Below are positions 7,834 to 12,616 of a stretch of DNA of 12,616 nt, in pieces (the first letter of the stretch is position 1; each line of letters starts with the position of its first letter). Location of the stretch: contig JAKAMV010000195.1 of the NCBI GenBank assembly GCA_021812735.1, positions 1 to 12,616 on the forward strand, written 5' to 3'. The notes beneath the pieces were generated by a model that worked only from the letters and a program-made list of their open reading frames with translations, was not told the origin of the DNA and made no database searches. The stretch is from Chloroflexota bacterium. Its GTDB lineage: Bacteria; Chloroflexota; Limnocylindria; Limnocylindrales; CSP1-4. A program made the translations under genes and the position numbers.

Positions 7834-7864
7834 GGCCGCCGATCCGCGCGGGCGGGCCCCAGGA

Positions 7865-8009
7865 CCCTCCGGACAGGTCTCCTGGCTCGCGGATCAACGC
7901 AGCTCGGCCGCCTTCCCGGGATCGACCCAGTGGCGATGTGGCCGGCCGCTCCCCGCTCACAGTTGCGCGACAGTGCCGGATTTGCACCGGCTTCCCCGCA
8001 CCCGGAGGG
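7865..8009 (-). promoter_or_regulatory. Cobalamin (B12) riboswitch aptamer
   Basis: Read on the minus strand, this 145-nt element holds the conserved cobalamin aptamer parts in the right order. They are GGGGAAGCCGGTGCAAATCC, then GGCACTGTCGCGCAACTGTG, the B12-box core GCCACTG (7934-7928), and the 3' block AGCCAGGAGACCTG. The ends CCCUCCGG (8009-8002) and CCGGAGGG (7872-7865) form a perfect eight-base-pair closing helix P1. The aptamer is followed by about 85 nt of leader and then the toroid gene. Adenosylcobalamin or another cobalamin should repress the five-gene operon downstream. This is the strongest evidence for the substrate of the ECF transporter. Confidence 0.96.
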
Positions 8010-8029
8010 CGAACTCGATTGACCGCTGC

Positions 8030-8058
8030 AGGGTACTCGCAGCGCGAGTCGGCCGCAA
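8030..8058 (-). promoter_or_regulatory. Weak candidate promoter of the B12 operon
   Basis: On the minus strand TTGCGG (8058-8053) and TACCCT (8035-8030) are 17 bases apart, about 20 bases before the riboswitch P1 helix. Each box matches the consensus at only three positions, so the call rests mainly on location. A perfect hairpin ACTCGC-AGC-GCGAGT (8035-8049) fills most of the spacer and could bind a protein. It has no T-run, so it is a poor terminator for the thioredoxin-like gene that ends at 8120. Confidence 0.25.
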
Positions 8059-8119
8059 GGCGGGCAGCGTTCCTTGCCGTCTCACCACCGTGCAGCGCGC
8101 GGCGAGCGTCCGGCGTCGG

Positions 8120-8779
8120 TCAGTGCGCGGCGTCGAGGAGAGCGGTCTGCGCGAGCAGCTCCTGCATGGTCGAGCCCGGGCTGCCGTTCACGTAGACGAT
8201 GCGCCCGGAGGCGTCGAGTAGGTAGTAGACATCGAGGTAGCCGGGCGCGTCATAGGCGGCCGTGAGCTGGCTCGACGCCACGCCGAAGGTCCAGTCGGGG
8301 TTCGTGTAGGCTGGGCCGGCCAGCTGCCGGCCGAAGTCCGCGATGCCGGGCCCAGACTGTCCGAGGTCGTCGGCGAGCTCCAGCTCCACGACCTGCACGT
8401 GCCGCGCCGCGAAGGTCGGGATCGCGCCCGCCATCGCCTGCGTGCCGGCCTGGCAACTCGAACACCATGTCGCGACGAACCAGAGCAGCGTCGGCTCGCC
8501 GCGCAGCCCTGCGACGGTCTCGATTTTCCCCGCGGTGGTCGTGAAGGCACCGTCCGGCGCCGCCGCACCGACGCTCGTCCCCGCTGTCGCGGCCCCTCTC
8601 CCGCCGACCGCCACGGCGATCGCGAGCACCAGGGCTGCCCCGGCTGCGCCCGCCAGCACGATCCCCACCCGGCCCGCCCAACTCGACCGGAAGACGCGCC
8701 TCGTTCCGCTCGACCTTCGAGCTGCGGCCGCCGTTTGCGCCGCCTGCGCCTGGCGAACCCGCGCGCGCTCCCGGCTCAT
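8120..8779 (-). CDS. Membrane-anchored thioredoxin-like (TlpA/ResA-type) protein
   Basis: A 219-residue protein with a basic cytoplasmic N terminus, one membrane helix (about 37-59) and an extracytoplasmic thioredoxin-fold domain. The redox motif is W105-C106-S-S-C109 in LLWFVATWCSSCQ. The strand usually reading P-T-x-F-L-I-D is here YLDVYYLLDASGRI (181-194): the position aligned with the cis-proline is Asp183, while the nearest proline is P179. That would change substrate handling in a classic thioredoxin and may point to a specialised partner. The ATG at 8779 overlaps the stop of the CCxP membrane protein (ATGA), so the two are produced together. Likely roles are thiol reduction or oxidation of that protein's cysteines, or of a metal-thiol complex outside the membrane. 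A general cytochrome-c or disulfide role cannot be excluded. It ends 110 bp before the B12 riboswitch. Confidence 0.85.
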   Translation of the reverse strand: MSRERARVRQAQAAQTAAAARRSSGTRRVFRSSWAGRVGIVLAGAAGAALVLAIAVAVGGRGAATAGTSVGAAAPDGAFTTTAGKIETVAGLRGEPTLLWFVATWCSSCQAGTQAMAGAIPTFAARHVQVVELELADDLGQSGPGIADFGRQLAGPAYTNPDWTFGVASSQLTAAYDAPGYLDVYYLLDASGRIVYVNGSPGSTMQELLAQTALLDAAH

Positions 8780-9513
8780 CCCTCGTCTCTGCCGTCAGAT
8801 CGCGGTCCCGACACCGCCTGCCCCGCGGGCGACGCGTCGCTCGTCGGCTGCACCCCCGCAGCGACGCCGGCCGCGGTGGCGTCACAGGCGCCGTCCAGAC
8901 ACCGGGCATGCGCAAGCTGGCGCGTCGACCAGACGGCGCTCCCGATGAGGAGGGTCGACGCGCCGACCAGCAGCAGGTCCTGTTCTCGGGCGAAGAAGAA
9001 CTGCACAGCCCCGACGGCGCGCAGCTGGGTCGCCGCCGACAGACCGAGGAGGCCCACGAGGCTGGGCACCACCGGACTGCAGCACAGGAAGCTCGGCAGA
9101 AGCGCCGCCGCCGCCGAGAGCAGACCGCGTGCCCCATCGCCGGCCGCAGCGGCTCCCGGAGCATCGCGGGCGACGCGCCGCATGGCGTGCACCTGAAGGG
9201 TGACGAGCCACGCGATGCCGACTGCAAAGACGGCGGTGAACGTCAGGTATCGCGTATCGAGATAGCGCCAGTTGGCGAGCGAAATGCGCTGGGTGAAGTT
9301 GAAGGGGAGCAGGATCGAGTAGACGAAACCGGCGAGTGCAGCCGATGCCGCGAATACCACTCGGTCGACCCGATCGGTCGCCACGTCGCGCGCTAGGGCC
9401 GACCACGGACGCGGCGAGGGTGGGCCGGCGAGCAGGCGCCCGTGCTCACCCACCACCATCCGCGCGGCCGGCGGCGACCCTGCGATGCGCCCATGCCTGC
9501 CTTCTCGCTCCAT
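8776..9513 (-). CDS. Four-helix membrane protein with CCxP motif, candidate metal transporter
   Basis: A 245-residue integral membrane protein with helices at about 52-71, 87-108, 129-160 and 180-197. Helix 3 carries L-C144-C145-S-P147 in SFLCCSPVVPSLVGLLGLS, reminiscent of the Cys-Cys pair of the mercury transporter MerT, though overall similarity is not evident. A second cysteine pair, C205-x4-C210 (ARCLDGACD), lies in the tail after helix 4. The gene is ATGA-coupled to the thioredoxin-like gene and divergent from the HMA gene, which supports a thiophilic-metal function. I cannot assign a named family. The start is uncertain: the ATG at 9513 is placed where a transcript from the -35 box at 9549 would begin (possibly leaderless), and ATG 9459, 9525, 9537 and 9561 are also in frame. 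All keep the membrane helices, and no start has a clear ribosome site. Confidence 0.75.
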   Translation of the reverse strand: MEREGRHGRIAGSPPAARMVVGEHGRLLAGPPSPRPWSALARDVATDRVDRVVFAASAALAGFVYSILLPFNFTQRISLANWRYLDTRYLTFTAVFAVGIAWLVTLQVHAMRRVARDAPGAAAAGDGARGLLSAAAALLPSFLCCSPVVPSLVGLLGLSAATQLRAVGAVQFFFAREQDLLLVGASTLLIGSAVWSTRQLAHARCLDGACDATAAGVAAGVQPTSDASPAGQAVSGPRSDGRDEG

Positions 9514-9521
9514 GCGTGGCA

Positions 9522-9549
9522 CCATTACACACGCCATACCGTCTGTCAA
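9522..9549 (-). promoter_or_regulatory. Candidate promoter of CCxP/thioredoxin gene pair
   Basis: On the minus strand a perfect TTGACA (9549-9544) is followed after 16 bases by TAATGG (9527-9522), a poor -10 box. Transcription would begin close to the ATG at 9513, giving a leaderless or nearly leaderless message. An ATACG half-site (9549-9553) overlaps the -35 box, but the full ATACG-N6-CGTAT repeat is absent here. An inverted repeat TGTCA-N7-TGACA (9544-9560) also covers it. Confidence 0.4.
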
Positions 9550-9607
9550 TACGGCTGACATCGCGCATCTCGCGTCGCGTCAGCTGCCGCGGGGCGAGGC
9601 GCTGCGC

Positions 9608-9636
9608 TTGACGGCGCCAGTACCAGTCGATAGAGT
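9608..9636 (+). promoter_or_regulatory. Promoter of the HMA protein gene
   Basis: TTGACG (9608-9613) and TAGAGT (9631-9636) are separated by exactly 17 bases, matching sigma-70-type consensus at five and four of six positions. The -10 box touches the palindrome GTATGCGCATAC, so a repressor bound there would block polymerase. The start point should fall near 9643, about 42 bases before the ATG at 9685. Confidence 0.65.
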
Positions 9637-9658
9637 ATGCGCATACGTGCTCGCGTAT
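9635..9658. promoter_or_regulatory. ArsR-type operator at HMA promoter
   Basis: Two overlapping inverted repeats lie at the expected start point: the perfect 12-bp palindrome GTATGCGCATAC (9635-9646) and ATACG-TGCTCG-CGTAT (9643-9658). The second is the same ATACG-N6-CGTAT arrangement as at 10477-10492 next to the arsR gene, which makes it the likely binding site of that repressor. The overlap suggests one dimer site or two adjacent sites. Confidence 0.65.
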
Positions 9659-9684
9659 CTATAGGAACCGACTGGGGTAAGACC

Positions 9685-9924
9685 ATGACAAGCGAATCGA
9701 TCGTGTATATCGACCTGGGCGTGGGCGGCATGACGTGCGACGACTGCGTACAGCACGTCACCGCGGCGCTCGAGTCGGTCCCCGGCGTCCGGCGCGCCGA
9801 AGTCAGCCTCGAACGGCGCAGCGCCACGGTCGAGGCGAGCCCTGCAACGCCGGCCGAAGCCCTGGCTGCGGCGGTCCGCGCCAGCGGATACAACGCCTTC
9901 GAGCGCCGTCGGCGGTCGGCCTAG
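9685..9924 (+). CDS. Cytosolic HMA-domain metal-binding protein (MerP/CopZ-like)
   Basis: A 79-residue protein consisting of one heavy-metal-associated domain, with the binding motif G15-M-T-C18-D-D-C21 and the usual ferredoxin-like pattern (PGVRRAEVSLERRSATVEAS, then the final GYNAFE). Unlike classical MerP it has no signal peptide, so it should act in the cytoplasm as a metal chaperone. A strong promoter and the ATACG-N6-CGTAT operator stand before it. The ATG at 9685 follows GGGGTAAG; an in-frame extension to 9637 would start inside the operator and is rejected. With MerA nearby lacking its N-terminal HMA domain, this protein may deliver Hg(II) to MerA, as the NmerA domain does in longer enzymes. 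The sequence alone would equally fit a CopZ-type copper chaperone; only the neighbours favour mercury. It is convergent with arsR. Confidence 0.85.
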   Translation: MTSESIVYIDLGVGGMTCDDCVQHVTAALESVPGVRRAEVSLERRSATVEASPATPAEALAAAVRASGYNAFERRRRSA

Positions 9925-10016
9925 GCAGCGGAACAGTGGCGTGGCTCGTGAGCGCCGGCGTGCCGATCAGCGTCGCCGCGCGCGCCGGCGTCTGGTTCGT
10001 CGCGCGCCGGCACAGC

Positions 10017-10031
10017 TGAGCGCGCCGCTCA
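10017..10031. terminator. Hairpin between convergent HMA and arsR genes
   Basis: TGAGCG-CGC-CGCTCA is a perfect six-base-pair stem with a three-base loop, extendable with a bulge by AGC/GCT. It overlaps the arsR stop codon and lies 93 bases after the HMA stop. It is well placed for a bidirectional terminator but has no T-run on either side, so the role is uncertain. Confidence 0.35.
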
Positions 10032-10415
10032 CGGCTCCTCGACCGGGGCGGCGTCCGATTCGGTGGCCAGCACGAGACACGAGGTGAGCCGATCAGCGTT
10101 CTGCCGCACGATCGACTCCGCATCCGCCAGGATCCGCCGCACGCGGGGATCGACGAGTTGGTAGCGGTTGTAGCGACCCTGCGCCACCGCGAACACGTAG
10201 CCGCACCAGCGGAGGCAGGCCAGGTGGCTGGAGAGCCGCCCTTGGGCGATGCCGAGTTCTGCCTGCAGCTCGGTCACCGTCCGCGGCCGCTCGGCCAATA
10301 GCTCGAGGATCCGCACCCGAGTCGGGTCGGAAAGGCCCTGGAAGAAGGTCGCCAGCGCCTCGTGTCGGCCGAGCTGCTCGGCCCGCGAGGCGGCGATCGG
10401 AAGGTTGCTCGTCAT
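10029..10415 (-). CDS. ArsR/SmtB-family repressor of CmtR type, thiophilic-metal sensor
   Basis: A 128-residue winged-helix repressor. FFQGLSDPTRVRILELLAER (24-43) and GIAQGRLSSHLACLRWCGYV (55-74) are the ArsR core and recognition helix; the wing is AQGRYNRYQL (78-87). Cysteines C67 and C71 lie in the recognition helix as LACLRWCG, with a third at C113 near the C terminus. The same pattern in mycobacterial CmtR (LACLRGCG, Cys57, Cys61, Cys102) binds Cd(II)/Pb(II), and the spacing is nearly identical (4 and 42 residues here, 4 and 41 in CmtR). Metal binding should release DNA. Divergence from merA suggests Hg(II) is the natural inducer; ArsR-type mercury regulators are known in Streptomyces mer operons. 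The ATG at 10415 is chosen because the family core begins there and a GGTGGG precedes it. Upstream in-frame ATGs reach into the operator or beyond. It probably controls itself, merA and the HMA gene. Confidence 0.9.
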   Translation of the reverse strand: MTSNLPIAASRAEQLGRHEALATFFQGLSDPTRVRILELLAERPRTVTELQAELGIAQGRLSSHLACLRWCGYVFAVAQGRYNRYQLVDPRVRRILADAESIVRQNADRLTSCLVLATESDAAPVEEP

Positions 10416-10473
10416 GCCGGTCCCACCTGTGTTGTCGGCGCTGTCAGCCAACCTGGAAACGTAGAACGCCATA

Positions 10474-10503
10474 ACAATACGCGAGCTCGTATGCTTGCCG
10501 CAA
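10474..10503 (-). promoter_or_regulatory. Candidate arsR promoter
   Basis: On the minus strand TTGCGG (10503-10498) and TATTGT (10479-10474) are 18 bases apart, with the operator lying in the spacer. The boxes are weak. I could not identify a convincing plus-strand promoter for merA in 10420-10570. Confidence 0.3.
10477..10492. promoter_or_regulatory. ArsR-type operator between arsR and merA
   Basis: ATACG-CGAGCT-CGTAT is a perfect inverted repeat with a six-base spacer, 62 bp before the arsR ATG and 92 bp before the merA ATG. The same half-sites and spacing occur at 9643-9658 before the HMA gene, while the spacer differs. A second inverted repeat, GCTTGC-C-GCAAGC (10493-10505), follows directly and may be part of the site or a transcript hairpin. 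Confidence 0.7.
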
Positions 10504-10571
10504 GCGAGGGCGGACCACGCACCCCGCAACGGCGCCACAGACGCGGTCGTCGCCATGGGGGCAACTGCCCC

Positions 10572-10577
10572 GGAGGA
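10572..10577 (+). promoter_or_regulatory. Ribosome binding site of merA
   Basis: GGAGGA lies seven bases before the ATG at 10585 and decides this start over the in-frame ATGs at 10495 and 10555, which have no such site. Confidence 0.75.
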
Positions 10578-10584
10578 ACTGCCC

Positions 10585-12012
10585 ATGTCCAGCCCTGTCG
10601 ATCTGCTCATCCTTGGCTCGGGGTCCACCGCCTTCGCCGCGGCGATCAAGGCCGTCGATCTCGGCGCGCGGGTCGCGATGGTCGAGCGCCGCACCCTCGG
10701 GGGCACGTGCGCCAACCGCGGCTGCCTGCCGTCGAAGAACCTCATCGAGGCGGCCCGCATCGTCCACGACGCGGCCCACCCGCGCTACGCGGGGCTCACG
10801 CCCGCCCGGGTCGCCGTCGACTTCCCAGCCTTGATCACCCAGAAGGACGCCGTCGTCCACGACTACCGCGCCAAGAAGTACGCGAGCGTCGCCGACAGCC
10901 TGGGCGATCTCGAGATGGTCGACGGCGACGCCAGCTTCGAAGATCCCCACACGATCGTGGCGGCCGGCCGCCGCATCGAGGCCGACCAGGTCCTCGTCGC
11001 CACCGGCTCGCAGCCCTGGATCCCGCCCATCCCGGGTCTGGGCGACGTTCCGTACCTGACGAGCGACCTCCTCGACGCCGACGAGGCCGGTCGTCTCTCC
11101 GAGCTGCCGGCCTCCCTCGTCGTCCTGGGCGGTGGCTACATCGCGGTCGAACTCGCCCAGTTGTTCGCGCGCCTGGGGAGCCAGGTGACGATCGTGGCTC
11201 GCTCGGGGCTCCTCTCGGCGTATGAACCCGACCTTGGGCGCATCCTGGGCGAGGTCTTCGCGGCGGAGGGGATCGAGGTCATCACCGACGCGGCGATCGA
11301 GCGGATCGAAGGGGACGCCAGAGAAGTCCGTGTCCATGCCCAGACGCCCACCACCGGCCGCAGCGTCCGCGCCGCGCGCGTCCTGGTCGCCACCGGTCGG
11401 GTGCCGGCCACCGAGACGCTCGGGCTCGAGCGCGCCGGTGTGGCCCGCGACCCCGACGGGTTCGTCGTGGTGAATGCCGAGCTACGCACGAGCCAACCCC
11501 ACATCTGGGCTGCCGGCGACGTCATCGGACGTCAGCACGGCTCGCAGATGGCGACGCCGGTCGGGGCCCGACAGGGCCGCATCGTCGCGGACAACGCCTT
11601 CGCGAATGCGCACCGCCGGTTCGACGGAACGGTCATCCCGCGTGCGATCTTCACGGATCCGCCGATCGGCACTGTGGGGCTCACCGAAGCCGAGGTGCGG
11701 GCCAAGCACCACCCGGCCGTGGCGACCACGACCCCCTTGGTGTACGTCCCCCGCGCTGGCGCCGTGCACAAGACCACGGGCGTCGTGAAGTTCATCGCCT
11801 CCACGCTCGACGAGCGCGTGCTCGGCGTCCACGTCATCGGAGAGGGCGCGAGCGAGATCATCCACGAGGCCGCGATGGCGTTGCACTTCAAGGCCACGCT
11901 TGCCGACTTCGTGGACCTCATGCACGTCTATCCGACGATGGCCGAGGCGCTCAAGATCGGTGCCCAGGCGTTCAGCCGCGACGTTTCCAAACTCTCGTGC
12001 TGCGCCGAGTGA
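10585..12012 (+). CDS. merA: Mercuric reductase MerA, short form without N-terminal HMA domain
   Basis: A 475-residue flavoenzyme reducing Hg(II) to volatile Hg(0) with NAD(P)H in the cytoplasm. It has the FAD motif GSGSTA (11-16), redox pair C42-x4-C47 in GTCANRGCLPSK, NAD(P) motif GGGYIAVELA (182-191) and second FAD motif AAGDV (309-313). The C-terminal end KLSCCAE (469-475) has vicinal C472-C473, the hallmark that passes Hg(II) from the partner subunit to the active site. Where lipoamide dehydrogenase and glutathione reductase have HxHPT, this protein has HVYPT with Tyr449, as expected for MerA, so those relatives are rejected. Typical MerA carries one or two HMA domains at the N terminus; none is present. 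The ATG at 10585 follows GGAGGA by seven bases; the in-frame extension to 10495 is rejected. The TGA overlaps the GTG of a small ORF. Confidence 0.95.
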   Translation: MSSPVDLLILGSGSTAFAAAIKAVDLGARVAMVERRTLGGTCANRGCLPSKNLIEAARIVHDAAHPRYAGLTPARVAVDFPALITQKDAVVHDYRAKKYASVADSLGDLEMVDGDASFEDPHTIVAAGRRIEADQVLVATGSQPWIPPIPGLGDVPYLTSDLLDADEAGRLSELPASLVVLGGGYIAVELAQLFARLGSQVTIVARSGLLSAYEPDLGRILGEVFAAEGIEVITDAAIERIEGDAREVRVHAQTPTTGRSVRAARVLVATGRVPATETLGLERAGVARDPDGFVVVNAELRTSQPHIWAAGDVIGRQHGSQMATPVGARQGRIVADNAFANAHRRFDGTVIPRAIFTDPPIGTVGLTEAEVRAKHHPAVATTTPLVYVPRAGAVHKTTGVVKFIASTLDERVLGVHVIGEGASEIIHEAAMALHFKATLADFVDLMHVYPTMAEALKIGAQAFSRDVSKLSCCAE

Positions 12013-12110
12013 GCCGGACGCGCCGCGACGATCTCGCCTACGAACGCTGCGACGACGGCGCGCGGCCGTTCGAGGTGCTGGCCGACGGTTTCAGCGTTTG
12101 GATCATCTGA
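12009..12110 (+). CDS. 33-codon ORF overlapping the end of merA
   Basis: A GTG start overlaps the merA stop in the sequence GTGA, and the frame runs 33 codons to TGA at 12108-12110. The product begins MSRTRRDDLAYERC and ends with FEVLADGFSVWII. It is mixed in composition, with one Cys, one Trp and several hydrophobic and acidic residues, and third-position GC is 29 of 33, as in real genes here. I do not recognise a family. The four-base overlap is the arrangement used for coupled genes elsewhere in this window, so a small accessory peptide of the mer operon is possible. It may instead be the remnant of a longer gene. It overlaps the end of the convergent membrane-protein gene by eight bases. 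Confidence 0.45.
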   Translation: MSRTRRDDLAYERCDDGARPFEVLADGFSVWII

Positions 12111-12616
12111 CCGATCCGTTCGCGGAGACTGCGGGCCCGGGCGCGGACCGTGGCTGCGGCCGCCGGCGCAGGTAGAGGCGGTCCAACACCAAACCGAGGA
12201 CGGTCCCAAAGAAGAACGTATGCGCCACGAACTGCACCGCCGCGCTCGTGCCGTCCGGGAACCACGACCAGCCGAAGATACCGGCTAGCACGTAGAAGTT
12301 CACGACCCACAGCGCGAACCCAGCCAGGCTCGTCACGATCAGCACGGACGTCCGCGTGCTCGACAGGGCGGGGATCAGCCCGAGGACGGCCGCGACGGCG
12401 ACGCCATACATCATTGCGAGCACCATGTGGATGACGAGTCCCGCCCCGCCCGCTGTGACCAGCGACGTGGCTGGATCGAGCGCCGTCTTACCCAGTCCGA
12501 TCGCGCCGATCATGCGCAACGGCATGAAGAACGCGCCGCTGCCGTTCAGCAGCGCCGCCATCACCATCTCGAACATCGCGAAGACGATCCCCGCGACGAT
12601 TCCACCGCTGATCCCA
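12103..12616 (-). CDS. Integral membrane protein of unknown function, N terminus cut by window edge
   Basis: The frame is open to the window edge: 13 residues (GISGGIVAGIVFA) precede the first in-frame ATG at 12576, are hydrophobic and continue the first helix, so the true start lies beyond 12616. The visible 170 residues form about four membrane helices, with the features FFMPLRMIGAIGLG, VIHMVLAMMYG and FVAHTFFFGTVLGLVLDRL. The two histidines inside helices and the FPDG loop (in the segment GWSWFPDGTSAAVQF) may be family-conserved. The C-terminal tail is polar and basic (RRRPQPR). No domain name can be given with confidence. It is convergent with merA and the small ORF, so no functional link to the mer locus is implied. 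Confidence 0.8.
   Translation of the reverse strand, partial: GISGGIVAGIVFAMFEMVMAALLNGSGAFFMPLRMIGAIGLGKTALDPATSLVTAGGAGLVIHMVLAMMYGVAVAAVLGLIPALSSTRTSVLIVTSLAGFALWVVNFYVLAGIFGWSWFPDGTSAAVQFVAHTFFFGTVLGLVLDRLYLRRRPQPRSAPGPAVSANGSVR

Noticed and set aside
9936..10019. 27-codon GTG frame (begins MAWLVSAGVP) after the HMA gene, resembling a single membrane helix
   Set aside because: No convincing ribosome site, no coupling to the HMA stop, and only weak composition evidence; possible but not supported enough to annotate.
10416..10760. N-terminal extension of the ArsR protein to 10760
   Set aside because: It crosses the operator and part of merA and adds no ArsR-family sequence.
10585..12012. 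Dihydrolipoamide dehydrogenase or glutathione reductase as identity of the flavoenzyme
   Set aside because: The catalytic HxHPT motif is replaced by HVYPT and the protein ends in KLSCCAE, both hallmarks of MerA.
1..12616. Mobile elements, CRISPR array, tRNA or rRNA genes
   Set aside because: No transposase or integrase frame, no regularly spaced repeats, and no RNA gene signature other than the riboswitch was found on either strand.

Overview
The window is a very GC-rich bacterial sequence with dense, overlapping genes. ECF-type vitamin import, secreted proteins held by C-terminal membrane anchors, and an ArsR/CmtR-type metal sensor in place of MerR suggest a monoderm high-GC lineage. Chloroflexota (for example Limnocylindria-like) or Actinomycetota fit best; this is an inference, as no rRNA or phylogenetic marker is present.

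Layout. (1) 70-2205, plus strand: a membrane-anchored PAS-GAF-EAL cyclic-di-GMP phosphodiesterase, beginning next to a 23-nt poly-C run close to the window edge. (2) 2270-8009, minus strand: a cobalamin-riboswitch operon. In transcription order it holds the B12 riboswitch (8009-7865), a secreted alpha/alpha-toroid protein resembling the alpha domain of transcobalamin/intrinsic factor (7779-6589), a secreted DUF4430/transcobalamin-beta-like protein (6550-5633), EcfT (5636-4800), a fused double ECF ATPase (4803-3139) and an ECF S component (3139-2270). The last three junctions are ATGA, ATGA and TGATG overlaps, so the transporter and the beta-like protein are translationally coupled. I read this as a complete B12 (corrinoid) capture-and-import machine: two surface-anchored halves of a split transcobalamin handing substrate to an ECF importer. 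(3) 8120-12110: a thiophilic-metal (most likely mercury) locus. It contains a thioredoxin-like protein and a four-helix membrane protein with a Cys-Cys-x-Pro motif (minus strand, ATGA-coupled), a divergent cytosolic HMA protein (9685-9924), a CmtR-like ArsR repressor (minus, 10415-10029), mercuric reductase MerA (10585-12012) and a GTGA-coupled 33-codon ORF after it. The same inverted repeat, ATACG-N6-CGTAT, lies at the HMA promoter and in the arsR/merA intergenic region, which ties these genes into one regulon. (4) 12103-12616, minus strand: an integral membrane protein of unknown function, cut by the window edge.

The two most interesting blocks are the split-transcobalamin ECF operon and the unorthodox mer locus. 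In the latter the usual MerR is replaced by a CmtR-type sensor, the N-terminal HMA domain of MerA is a separate protein, and an unfamiliar CCxP membrane protein plus thioredoxin pair stands where MerT would be expected. No tRNA, rRNA, CRISPR, insertion sequence or integrase was seen.
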